Both the position numbers and the translations under genes were made by a program. From Tissierellia bacterium (GTDB lineage Bacteria > Bacillota > Clostridia > Tissierellales > Dethiosulfatibacteraceae): DNA of 7,303 nt. The notes under the pieces are model-generated. The model searched no databases. It was given only the letters and a program-made list of their open reading frames with translations, and was not told the origin of the DNA. The stretch covers positions 1 to 7,303 of the forward strand of contig SKID01000110.1 in NCBI GenBank assembly GCA_007116605.1, given 5' to 3'. Of the stretch, positions 1 through 7,026 are shown piece after piece (the first letter of the stretch is position 1; every line of letters starts with the position of its first letter).

Positions 1-521
1 AAAACCCCCGTTGGTTCATCTAACATAATAATTTCAGCATCCCGATACAAGGTTTTAAGAATTTCCACCTTTTGTTTTGCTCCCACTGTAAGACCAGCAA
101 CTTTTTTAGTGACATCTAATTTAAAATTATATTTTTGAGCTAACTCTCTAGTCACTTTAATGGCTTCTTTTTTGTCTAGAAACACTTTCTTTTGCTTAGG
201 CTCCATTCCAAGCACAATATTTTGAGCCACTGTGAAGTCATCAATTAACATAAAGTGCTGATGCACCATGCCTATGCCACTTAAAATAGCTTCCATAGAA
301 CCCGAAAAAGAGACTTCCTTTCCTTTATGAATAATTTGACCTGAAGATTGATTTTCGATTCCGAAAATCATTTTCATTAAAGTAGACTTACCGGCGCCAT
401 TTTCGCCTACTACTGAATGAATTTCACCTTTTTTAAAATCCACACTAATATTGCGATTTGCCACCACACCATTAGAGTAAATTTTTGTTATATCTTTCAT
501 TTGTAAAATAGTATCGCTCAT
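1..521 (-). CDS. ABC transporter ATP-binding protein, nucleoside/simple-sugar type (N-terminal part, cut by left edge)
   Basis: ATPase subunit that would power import of the ligand caught by the BMP lipoprotein encoded just upstream. I translated the open frame by hand; it gives 173 residues and runs off the window. It starts MSDTILQMKDITKIYSNG. Walker A is GENGAGKS at residues 39-46, the Q-loop region is MVHQHFMLID at about 85-94, the signature is LTVGAKQKVEI at about 144-154 (the LSVG-Q-VEI form seen in the RbsA/NupO/YufO group, not LSGGQ), and Walker B is IIMLDEPTG at about 164-172. Family members of this group usually have about 500 residues with two ATPase domains, so the second domain should lie outside the window. 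The ATG start at 521-519 is preceded by AAGAGG with a 7-base spacer. The specific symbol is left blank because the substrate is not proven; nucleosides are likely from the BMP partner. Confidence 0.95.
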   Translation of the reverse strand, partial: MSDTILQMKDITKIYSNGVVANRNISVDFKKGEIHSVVGENGAGKSTLMKMIFGIENQSSGQIIHKGKEVSFSGSMEAILSGIGMVHQHFMLIDDFTVAQNIVLGMEPKQKKVFLDKKEAIKVTRELAQKYNFKLDVTKKVAGLTVGAKQKVEILKTLYRDAEIIMLDEPTGV

Positions 522-586
522 ATTTTATCCTCTTAAAAACAACGCTCTACTTTTGGGTAGAGCGTTGGATTCATTTATTGGTGCAA
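522..586 (-). other. Intergenic region between binding-protein and ATPase genes
   Basis: This 65-base gap is the longest non-coding stretch in the window. Read on the minus strand it holds an A+T-rich spacer, a perfect 10-bp stem-loop, a run of five T, and the Shine-Dalgarno AAGAGG (534-529) of the ATPase gene. I see no convincing -10/-35 promoter pair, so the ATPase is most likely made by read-through from upstream. Confidence 0.8.
535..566 (-). terminator. Stem-loop with short T-run: partial terminator or mRNA 3'-end stabiliser
   Basis: On the minus strand AACGCTCTAC pairs perfectly with GTAGAGCGTT (10 bp, 5 of them G-C) around the 6-base loop CCAAAA, and is followed by GTTTTT. This is the shape of a Rho-independent terminator, but the T-run is short and the next gene of the same transporter starts only 14 bases after the T-run. 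A leaky terminator or an mRNA-stabilising hairpin, giving more binding protein than ATPase, explains this better than a true operon end. Such arrangements are well known in ABC importer operons (for example malE). The structure is seen directly; its function is inferred. Confidence 0.7.
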
Positions 587-598
587 TTATGGTTGCAC
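581..598 (-). repeat. Small inverted repeat over the stop codon of the BMP gene
   Basis: GTGCAA and TTGCAC form a perfect 6-bp stem around a 6-base loop (CCATAA on the minus strand). The TAA stop of the binding-protein gene lies in the loop. It sits 14 bases before the larger 10-bp stem-loop. It is short enough to be chance, but it could add to a structured 3' end on the binding-protein message. Confidence 0.4.
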
Positions 599-1675
599 TG
601 ATTCTTTGATGGCATCCCACTCTTCTGTTGATAAAGTCAACGCACTTCTAACTTCGATTTCACCGTTAATAACTTTTTGCTCAAATTCATTGACAGTGTC
701 TATAATCTCTTGAGGAAGGGCATTAAAGATATCATTACGTGCAAGACCTACACCATTTTCTGCGATTCCTAAAATCTCTAACTCACCATAAGGTAGCGTT
801 CCTTCTAAGTGACGTTCAATAGCTTGTAAAATTGCTAAATCAACATTCTTAGTTCCTGATGTTAAGATTTTTGATTGTTTTACTGGATCATTAGCAAATA
901 ACAAAGCTTGATCCGCATCTACGCCTAAGGCATATCGTTCTGCGTCTACAGCTGCATCAAACAAACCATTGCCTGTTCCACCTGCTGCATGGAAAATAAT
1001 GTCTGCGCCATTAGCATATTGATTTAAAGCAATCTCTTTACCTTTTGCTGGATCACCAAAATCATTGGCATAAGCAATAAACACTTTTACATCTGGGTTA
1101 ACAGCTTGTGCACCTTGAATATAACCATACAAGAAGTCATTAATTCCTGCAAACTCCATTCCACCAATAGCACCGATGATGTTTTTTGAAGGATCAGAAA
1201 ACTCTAGGTCTGTTTGCGTCACTAAGCCTGCAACAAGTCCTGTTAAAAAGCCTAATTCATTGGCTTTATAGAACATACCATAAGTATTTTCAAAGCTTGG
1301 TGGCACATCCCAGTCAAAATTAATAAACTTTTGGTCTGGAAACTGCTCAATTACTGATTCAAACGTTGGTGATGCTTCCCAGTTTCCTCCGATAATAATA
1401 TCAAAGTCTCCTTCAGCTGCATCTAGAAAAAAGTTTTCCCATCGACTTTGGTCTCTTCCCATTTCAATGATGGTTGTTTGTGCGCCTTCAATCTCCTGCT
1501 CAATTAATGCCATGCCATTGGCAGTCACATCGAAATAAGATTGATCTCCTCTAAAAGGAATTAACAAGGCCACTTTTAATCCTTCTTCAGGCTGTGGTGC
1601 TGGTGCTGGTGTTGTACATGCTGCTAAATTTGCTACCAACATAATAATTAGTAGACTGATAAATAGTTTCTTCAT
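587..1675 (-). CDS. BMP/PnrA-family substrate-binding lipoprotein of an ABC importer (likely nucleoside-binding)
   Basis: Extracytoplasmic receptor that delivers ligand to the ABC importer whose ATPase follows. The 362-residue protein begins with a lipoprotein signal peptide: KK, a hydrophobic stretch to about residue 17, and the lipobox LAAC with the lipidated Cys at 20, then a Pro/Ala-rich linker to about 30. The mature part has the BMP/Med/PnrA pattern: KVALLIPFRGDQSYFD (34-49), GGNWE (96-100), KANELGFLTGLVAG (137-150), IGAIGGMEF (167-175), FGDPAKGKE (206-214), GGTGNGLFDAA (232-242) and GVDADQ (251-256). Characterised members such as PnrA bind purine nucleosides, so nucleosides are the best guess; a modified or acylated ribosyl compound is possible. 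The ATG is preceded by AAGGAGGG with a 4-base spacer, the strongest ribosome binding site here. The gene starts 24 bases after the glycohydrolase gene and is flanked by stem-loops. Confidence 0.93.
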   Translation of the reverse strand: MKKLFISLLIIMLVANLAACTTPAPAPQPEEGLKVALLIPFRGDQSYFDVTANGMALIEQEIEGAQTTIIEMGRDQSRWENFFLDAAEGDFDIIIGGNWEASPTFESVIEQFPDQKFINFDWDVPPSFENTYGMFYKANELGFLTGLVAGLVTQTDLEFSDPSKNIIGAIGGMEFAGINDFLYGYIQGAQAVNPDVKVFIAYANDFGDPAKGKEIALNQYANGADIIFHAAGGTGNGLFDAAVDAERYALGVDADQALLFANDPVKQSKILTSGTKNVDLAILQAIERHLEGTLPYGELEILGIAENGVGLARNDIFNALPQEIIDTVNEFEQKVINGEIEVRSALTLSTEEWDAIKESVQP

Positions 1676-1679
1676 AGAA

Positions 1680-1687
1680 CCCTCCTT
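1680..1687 (-). promoter_or_regulatory. Strong ribosome binding site of the BMP gene
   Basis: Minus-strand AAGGAGGG ends 4 bases before the ATG at 1675-1673. It is a near-perfect match to the 16S rRNA 3' end, in keeping with high production of the binding protein, and it confirms this start. Confidence 0.85.
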
Positions 1688-1695
1688 AATTATAT

Positions 1696-1717
1696 AAAAT
1701 CAGTATGCACTGATTTT
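1696..1717 (-). repeat. Perfect 9-bp inverted repeat over the stop codon of the glycohydrolase gene
   Basis: On the minus strand AAAATCAGT and ACTGATTTT pair around the 4-base loop GCAT. The TGA stop of the upstream gene lies in the second arm, and the stem ends 8 bases before the BMP Shine-Dalgarno. The stem is A+T-rich with only two G-C pairs, so it is weak as a terminator. It could be an mRNA processing or stability element at the 5' side of the binding-protein message. The pairing is seen directly; the role is inferred. Confidence 0.5.
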
Positions 1718-3790
1718 TATCTGGTTAAGTGTTAATGTACTCTGCTGAGGCTTATAAAGCCCTAAGCATCCTGTCTTTAAATCTAAAAACTGACTGAGAG
1801 AAAATGTGTGTCCATTGATGACAATTTTTATTATAGTATGAGAACAATCGATGCGCAATAGAATATTATCCCAATTCACTAAATCAAACGAAAACGCTTT
1901 TTGCCACTTTATCTCATCACTGCGATAGTAAACCATGAGTTCGCTGTTTTTTTGTCTTTGAATGGCCATATAGTTTTTGGCACCTTGCTTAAAAAGATGG
2001 ACTTCACTTCCTATTCCCCAATCTTGCAATGCTATTTCAAGCCATTTAAAACTAAAATCTATATCTCCCCAAAGAAGATGTCCCACTTGTTCAAAATCAC
2101 ACATGCATCCTGATTTTGTGATCATCCAATCTCCTTCTACATGACTACAGCCTGCTATTTCTTGATGCCTACCACCATCAAATGTTAGACCATAGTCTTC
2201 TAGGGGCATATTAGTAAAATCAAATTCTGCTAATATTTCTCCATCTACTGACATTTCATCAATAGTAATAAACGATAAAAAACCTCTTTGCAAACACTTA
2301 AATTCAACCCCAATATAATGGACATAATGAAAGTCTGACGGAATTTGCATTTTTATTTCTTGGTAATCTTTGTTTAATAAACACCATGATGAGCGTTTTT
2401 TATTACCTAAAATATCCACTGCCATGATGCAAGCTTCATAATCATCTTCATTTTGACTTGTCATCTTTGCTCTAATCCACTGATTAGGCCATACGATGGG
2501 TGCCAGTGCTGGCTCATATCTTGCATCATAAATTTGTGTTGCGCGAAAATAGGTGTGTTTTATTAACTGAAAAGTCTTTTGTGGAAACCTTTGGTGTATA
2601 TTAATTTGTAAAGCTCTCCCGCAGGAAGCTTTAGAATCTTCAATATTTCTTAAAGTGGCTTCTATAGTGCTTTCTTTATGCATTAGAAACCCTTGAGTGC
2701 TATAGGGTAAAGCAAAATTAAAAGTTGATTTTGTTTGATGGAGCACAGGGTGGTCTTTAAGACGATTTAATCGACTTGCCATTTTGCTAAAACGCAAAGA
2801 TTGGGTCATCACATCTGTCATATTCACACTGCCTAACAAACCCGATGCAATGGCTGTATCATTTATTTCTTGAATCCAAGGCTTGTAAAGGCCTTCTAAT
2901 GACACTAACGCACCCATTATAGAGCCTACATTTCCAGCATTACAGTCTGTATCAAAACCTGCATTGACACAGATTAATAAAGTATCTTTAAAATTATTTT
3001 TCCCATAACACAATGCCATTAACATCACCGCGCTATTGGGAATGATGGGGCATATGCCACCATATCTGCAATAAGGATATCGAAATTTTATATATTGCAA
3101 ACATTTATCTGGGCTATCTGGATGTGATTTATAAAACTGAAGGATATCTTCTATTAAATTGGCGTATTGGCTATCTGCTTTTAAGTGTGTTTTCGCTTTT
3201 TCAATCACTTGAAATATATCCGTTTCTTCAAAAGCGATGCTAATGGCTGCACTGACAAATTTAGCACCTTCTATGCCTTCCCCATCATGGGAAATACTAG
3301 CGCACATAGCAGCCCATTCTACAGCTTTTTTTGTGTCAGTGTAAGCAATATAGGCCCAACCATCACTAAATATTTGTCCGCCAATCTGTTCTGACAATTC
3401 AACACCGTTTAAACCAGCTAAACCACTTTTTTCAGGTGGTATCCCCTGAGATAAATGATGATACATGGTATGTTCAGTAGATATGCCAACACCACCCCAC
3501 CAAAAAAATCCATGTTCTTTTGGGATTACATTGAGCATTGTATTGGCCATGTCTTGTAATGTTACATCAAAATGTCCCACTTCATCAAAAACTCGAGTGA
3601 AATATAAGGGTCCATTGCTGTCATCATCCGCTCCAAAAACGGGATAAGATACTACAAAATCTTCTATTCTACCAAATGCTTGTGCGATTTGCTCAGAAGA
3701 CCAATTTTCAACAGGAGCACCTAATCGGATACCCATTAATTTACCTAGCCAACTTGCATAAATAGCTTCCATATACTGGGGAATCTTCAT
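1700..3790 (-). CDS. ADP-ribosylglycohydrolase-family protein with extra C-terminal beta-rich domain
   Basis: A 696-residue protein, about twice the length of a plain DraG/ARH enzyme. Residues about 5-340 form the ADP-ribosylglycohydrolase fold: ASWLGKLMGIRLGAPVE (12-28), the Asp cluster GADDDSN (53-59), SHDGEG (167-172), and GFDTDCNAGNVGSIMGA (278-294). The Asp pairs are those that hold the two-metal centre in this family. Residues about 350-530 are a linker/beta region of unclear type. Residues about 530-696 look like a LamG-type beta-sandwich (DFSFKWLEI, IGSEVHLF, YMAIQRQ, LLRIDC, CLGLYKP). There is no signal peptide, so it acts in the cytoplasm. By context I infer that it cuts a glycosidic bond to ribose in an imported compound rather than reversing protein ADP-ribosylation; that is not proven. 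The ATG overlaps the esterase stop (ATGA, 3790-3787); its own Shine-Dalgarno is weak, suggesting translational coupling. Confidence 0.85.
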   Translation of the reverse strand: MKIPQYMEAIYASWLGKLMGIRLGAPVENWSSEQIAQAFGRIEDFVVSYPVFGADDDSNGPLYFTRVFDEVGHFDVTLQDMANTMLNVIPKEHGFFWWGGVGISTEHTMYHHLSQGIPPEKSGLAGLNGVELSEQIGGQIFSDGWAYIAYTDTKKAVEWAAMCASISHDGEGIEGAKFVSAAISIAFEETDIFQVIEKAKTHLKADSQYANLIEDILQFYKSHPDSPDKCLQYIKFRYPYCRYGGICPIIPNSAVMLMALCYGKNNFKDTLLICVNAGFDTDCNAGNVGSIMGALVSLEGLYKPWIQEINDTAIASGLLGSVNMTDVMTQSLRFSKMASRLNRLKDHPVLHQTKSTFNFALPYSTQGFLMHKESTIEATLRNIEDSKASCGRALQINIHQRFPQKTFQLIKHTYFRATQIYDARYEPALAPIVWPNQWIRAKMTSQNEDDYEACIMAVDILGNKKRSSWCLLNKDYQEIKMQIPSDFHYVHYIGVEFKCLQRGFLSFITIDEMSVDGEILAEFDFTNMPLEDYGLTFDGGRHQEIAGCSHVEGDWMITKSGCMCDFEQVGHLLWGDIDFSFKWLEIALQDWGIGSEVHLFKQGAKNYMAIQRQKNSELMVYYRSDEIKWQKAFSFDLVNWDNILLRIDCSHTIIKIVINGHTFSLSQFLDLKTGCLGLYKPQQSTLTLNQIKISAY

Positions 3791-4680
3791 TGACTCACTC
3801 TTTTCATAAATTGAACAATCTTTTTAATTTCATCATTAGTAAAAAACATTGGATCTGTATGTTCAGCTTCAGCATAATAATCTACATCCACATCAATGCC
3901 TGCTTCAGTTAAGGCTTTGGCAAAAATTTGTGTTTGCTGATAGGGTACAATCGTATCTTTTTTTCCGTGTCTTAAAAAAAACGGGGGGATTCGTTCATGA
4001 ATATACGACATGGGTTGTGCTGTTAACGTTTTTTTGATGTCTTTAAGAATGGGTTGCCCTAAATACCAACTGGCTAATGAATCCTCATCCGTCATTGCCC
4101 AACTCACCGCTACCCCATTATCCACAAGGTGTTGATCACAAGATAGAAAATCTGTCATGCCATAATGTGAAATGACTCCAGCTACTTGATGATTTTGCTC
4201 ATCACATCCCATGGACCGGTCACATAATGTTTCGTCATCTAATGTACAACCTACCATATTCACTAAATGTGCCCCTGCAGATTCACCCCATAAAAAAATC
4301 TTATTCGGGTCTATTCCAAATTTTGTGGCATGTGTTTTAAAATAGCGGATACTGGTCTTAATGTCTAAGATGGCTTGAGGGTGTGGTGCTTTCATGGCTA
4401 AAGTATAGCTAATCACAGCAACGGATACCCCTTCATATATGGGCTTAATCATAGGAGCCATAAATTTAGATCTTTTATGTCCGCTAATCCAACCACCACC
4501 ATGGACAACAATAATCAAGGGAGTAGGTATATCATCTGTTTTTTTTGCATAGTAAAAGTCAAAAGTTTGTTTGCCATCTTTGGTATAGGATTCATCTAAC
4601 AAATAAGGATAAAATTCATCTGTGTTTAACAAGCCTAAGTCAAATTTTAAAAACTCTCGCACATTATCTGTAATTTTCAA
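3787..4680 (-). CDS. Cytoplasmic alpha/beta-hydrolase, HGGGW-type esterase
   Basis: A 297-residue carboxylesterase-like enzyme of the HSL/Aes-related alpha/beta-hydrolase group. The oxyanion-hole motif HGGGW is at 60-64, the nucleophile elbow GESAG has Ser134, the likely acid is Asp242 in HGKKDTIVP, and the likely catalytic His is His274 in AEAEHTDP, so the triad is complete. There is no signal peptide. Start choice: the frame opens with TTG at 4680-4678, and the next in-frame Met is only at residue 74, after HGGGW. AAAGGAGG lies 5 bases before the TTG, which settles the start. The gene begins 11 bases after the activase stop and ends in an ATGA overlap with the glycohydrolase gene. Substrate unknown; by context it may remove an acyl group from an imported ribosyl compound. 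A peptidase of the same fold is less likely. Confidence 0.88.
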   Translation of the reverse strand: MKITDNVREFLKFDLGLLNTDEFYPYLLDESYTKDGKQTFDFYYAKKTDDIPTPLIIVVHGGGWISGHKRSKFMAPMIKPIYEGVSVAVISYTLAMKAPHPQAILDIKTSIRYFKTHATKFGIDPNKIFLWGESAGAHLVNMVGCTLDDETLCDRSMGCDEQNHQVAGVISHYGMTDFLSCDQHLVDNGVAVSWAMTDEDSLASWYLGQPILKDIKKTLTAQPMSYIHERIPPFFLRHGKKDTIVPYQQTQIFAKALTEAGIDVDVDYYAEAEHTDPMFFTNDEIKKIVQFMKRVSQ

Positions 4681-4685
4681 GAGGG

Positions 4686-4693
4686 CCTCCTTT
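4686..4693 (-). promoter_or_regulatory. Ribosome binding site supporting the TTG start of the esterase
   Basis: Minus-strand AAAGGAGG overlaps the TAA stop of the activase gene (4694-4692) and ends 5 bases before TTG at 4680-4678. No ATG or GTG is equally well placed, so this site decides the start. Confidence 0.85.
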
Positions 4694-5531
4694 AAATCAT
4701 GGCGATATCTTTTACCCCAAATGCTTTTGCTAATTGCTTGTATTCTTCAAATAAAACCTCACTAAAAGTTTCTTTTCCTAAAATATCCAAACCATTATCA
4801 GTCACACCATAAGGTCGATACTTAATAAGCTTTAATCGGCAATGGTGTTGAATTATTTGGCTTACTTGTTGAATCGTTTTTCGGTTTTGCTCATCATAAC
4901 TTGGTAAACAGACTATTCGAACCTCGTATAGTTTATTAATGCTGATTAAATATTTTAAGTTTTCTATAACGATGGTATTGTCTTGTCCCGTCAGTTTTTT
5001 ATGAAAGGATGGATCGATACTTTTTACATCTAGCATGACACCATCAATTAAATCAAGTAGCATTGGATAATCAGCAAAAGGACGATATCCATTAGAATCA
5101 ATTAAAATGTTTAAAGGATATTTTTTAACCTTTTGAAATAACTCTGTTAAAAACTCAGGATACATCATGGCTTCCCCGCCACTGACTGTTAAACCTCTAA
5201 TAAAAGGAGACAACTCATCAACCTGAACCATCACATCATCTGTTGTATAACTTTTAACTTTTGGACTAGATTGGTTGGGACAAGTGGCTAAACATTGATC
5301 ACATGATATGCATTGTTGTTCATTCCAAGTGACCTGATTATGAATCATACTCAATGCTTTTTCAGGACATGTGTCTACACATAAACCACAATGATTACAT
5401 AAGTTAATGGTTTCAGGATTATGACAATACCAACAATTAAAGGGACATCCTTGGAAAAAAATGGCCATACGGTTTCCAGGACCGTCCACATTTGAGAAGG
5501 GTATAATTTTACATATGGGTGCTTTTATCAT
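4692..5531 (-). CDS. yjjW: YjjW-type glycyl radical enzyme activase (radical SAM)
   Basis: Activating enzyme that uses S-adenosylmethionine and a [4Fe-4S] cluster to abstract hydrogen from the glycine of its partner YjjI, encoded just upstream. In 279 residues it shows KIIPFSNVDGPGNRM (8-22), the activase-type radical-SAM motif CPFNCWYC (Cys29, Cys33, Cys36), then a two-cluster ferredoxin insert with CNHCGLCVDTC (Cys45, 48, 51, 55) and CISCDQCLATC (Cys74, 77, 80, 84), and SGGE (117-120) for SAM binding. DSNGY (about 154-158) and MLDVKS (about 176-181) are further family blocks. All cluster cysteines are intact. The ATG overlaps the yjjI stop as ATGA (5531-5528), with AGAAGGG about 10 bases upstream. 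The name follows the strong pairing and N-terminal similarity to E. coli YjjW as I recall it. Confidence 0.93.
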   Translation of the reverse strand: MIKAPICKIIPFSNVDGPGNRMAIFFQGCPFNCWYCHNPETINLCNHCGLCVDTCPEKALSMIHNQVTWNEQQCISCDQCLATCPNQSSPKVKSYTTDDVMVQVDELSPFIRGLTVSGGEAMMYPEFLTELFQKVKKYPLNILIDSNGYRPFADYPMLLDLIDGVMLDVKSIDPSFHKKLTGQDNTIVIENLKYLISINKLYEVRIVCLPSYDEQNRKTIQQVSQIIQHHCRLKLIKYRPYGVTDNGLDILGKETFSEVLFEEYKQLAKAFGVKDIAMI

Positions 5532-7024
5532 TGACGGTTAACCCTTCTATCTAAAGCTTTAGCTAAATCTCTAGAACCTTGACCTAAAACGGTTGCATGA
5601 TTTTTCACTGCTTCTTTTCGGTCTAATTTTTCTAATTCACTTCTTTTAACTAAATAACCTGTTACTCTAACCACATCATTGTTTTCACAATAACCAGAAA
5701 AGTATCTTACCCCTCTTAGTAAAGCGCCTCTGATAATATCCACTAAGGCTTCCGGTGTTTTTTTCCAAGTCTCATCAAATCGATAAATATCCCCTGTTCC
5801 CGCTGGAAAATACTTGTGAAACCGGGTGGAATGGTTGATTTGTTTATGGGTTTCTGGTTCAGCACCTACTGGGATTCGTGTGCCTGGAGAAGACCCTAGA
5901 CCATCACGTTCAATTCCCACTTGTGCATGGAGCCAATATCTATTTTGACTATTTTCACTATAGGGTGCTGGATGTAATGAAATTAGGTGATCTAAGTGTT
6001 TAATGATGTCTTCTCCTAAGTCATCTGCTTCCTGTAAATGGCCATAGCCTTTTTTAAGATCATCAATTTCTAATAAAGTATTGACACTTTCTGCTAATCC
6101 AACCATGCCAAACATACCCACAAAGTTTTCTTGCTTAATGAATCCTTCTTTGACTAGGAAATTGCTTTTAAAAAACGATGCTTCTTCTACCATAAATCGA
6201 ATACGCATATCCATAAATTCTGACATAAGCTGTACATAATAGGGTAAAAGCTCATTTTTAAAATGTTCAATGGATTGGGCTTTCTGTGCAATACTCGCTA
6301 ACTTAAGGCGAGGTAAGGTATACCCACCTCCTGCTAATCTTAAACCATTATAACAACTTGCAAGGGCATAGCCTTCACCAAATTCTTCGGTAAACATTTT
6401 GTGATTTGCAAAGCTTGGTTTCGCTGTATCAAGCATGGTTGATGCACACAAGGATGCAAACTCATCACTTGTTATATCAGGATCATATTTAACAGTCATA
6501 TTGGGGACTGCTGTTTGTAACTCTTTTGTAACTTTTAGTATAATTCTTCCTGCCTTTGTATCTTTAGGTCCGATGTTGGCATGAACAAAAGAATCTGTAA
6601 ACACTCTATCAATATGAAGCATGAATAAACGAATGGCTTTTTCTGCTTCTTGTTCATCTTTAATAAAGGGATCTAATAAGGTATCTAAATCTCCTAGAAA
6701 AACAGGGAAACTTGATACACTTGGCACGTGGTTGTACATAATTAACAAAGAATGGATTGCTTCCCACAAATCTGTAGGTGCCCCTAATTCTAAGAAATCA
6801 CTGCCTTTTTCCATTAAAACATGATAATCAGGAATAATATATCGTGGTCTATAAGGCAATGCGCCTTCGAATAAGTCGCAGACCATCCCTTCTTCTATTG
6901 CTTGTATCCATAATGGATTGTAGGGTATGGTTGTATCTGTATTTTCTCCAATTTTTGCTAATAGAACAAATTGTTGCTTATAGGTCAGTGTTTTATCCGT
7001 TACAATTTTGTATACATCACTCAT
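5528..7024 (-). CDS. yjjI: YjjI-family glycyl radical enzyme
   Basis: Anaerobic radical enzyme of unknown reaction, activated by the YjjW-type protein next to it. From the ATG it has 498 residues, close to E. coli YjjI (just over 500) and much shorter than pyruvate formate-lyase or the diol/glycerol dehydratases (about 750-850). The C-terminal radical motif is RVTGY with Gly456 (codon 5659-5657). The likely thiyl residue is Cys224 in ASCYNGLRLAGGG. YjjI-like blocks include PRYIIPDYHVLMEKG near 60-74 and HVPSVSSFPVFLGDLD near 99-114. A single Cys, rather than the Cys-Cys pair of pyruvate formate-lyase, and the absence of a CxE dehydratase motif leave the reaction open. Start choice: an upstream TTG at 7030 touches the GGAAGG ribosome site, whereas ATG at 7024 has it 6 bases away, so ATG is preferred. 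The kinase gene ends 2 bases upstream. Confidence 0.93.
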   Translation of the reverse strand: MSDVYKIVTDKTLTYKQQFVLLAKIGENTDTTIPYNPLWIQAIEEGMVCDLFEGALPYRPRYIIPDYHVLMEKGSDFLELGAPTDLWEAIHSLLIMYNHVPSVSSFPVFLGDLDTLLDPFIKDEQEAEKAIRLFMLHIDRVFTDSFVHANIGPKDTKAGRIILKVTKELQTAVPNMTVKYDPDITSDEFASLCASTMLDTAKPSFANHKMFTEEFGEGYALASCYNGLRLAGGGYTLPRLKLASIAQKAQSIEHFKNELLPYYVQLMSEFMDMRIRFMVEEASFFKSNFLVKEGFIKQENFVGMFGMVGLAESVNTLLEIDDLKKGYGHLQEADDLGEDIIKHLDHLISLHPAPYSENSQNRYWLHAQVGIERDGLGSSPGTRIPVGAEPETHKQINHSTRFHKYFPAGTGDIYRFDETWKKTPEALVDIIRGALLRGVRYFSGYCENNDVVRVTGYLVKRSELEKLDRKEAVKNHATVLGQGSRDLAKALDRRVNRQ

Positions 7025-7026
7025 AA

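Noticed and set aside
144..154. Non-LSGGQ ABC signature as a possible defect in the ATPase (numbers are residues of the protein)
   Set aside because: LTVGAKQKVEI fits the LSVG-Q-VEI form usual in the sugar/nucleoside ATPase group, so it is a family trait, not damage.
345..370. Short inverted repeat ATTTTCG-ATTC-CGAAAAT inside the ATPase gene
   Set aside because: It lies within conserved ATPase coding sequence (FGIENQ) with no placement that suggests regulation; most likely chance in A+T-rich DNA.
1901..2113. Plus-strand open frame of 70 codons
   Set aside because: It lies wholly inside the glycohydrolase gene on the other strand, has no recognisable domain, and is explained as an antisense shadow.
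3185..3647. Two plus-strand open frames (3185-3394 and 3465-3647)
   Set aside because: Both are antisense to conserved parts of the glycohydrolase gene, and their products look like random low-complexity translations.
1700..3790. Toxin-antitoxin or phage-defence role for the ADP-ribosylglycohydrolase-fold protein
   Set aside because: No ADP-ribosyltransferase toxin or defence gene is visible, and all neighbours fit uptake and catabolism.
3849..4037. Plus-strand open frame of 62 codons
   Set aside because: Antisense to the C-terminal half of the esterase, with no family features.
6621..7026. Two plus-strand open frames (6621-6824 and 6844-7026)
   Set aside because: Antisense to the conserved N-terminal part of yjjI; no domain or ribosome site makes them credible.
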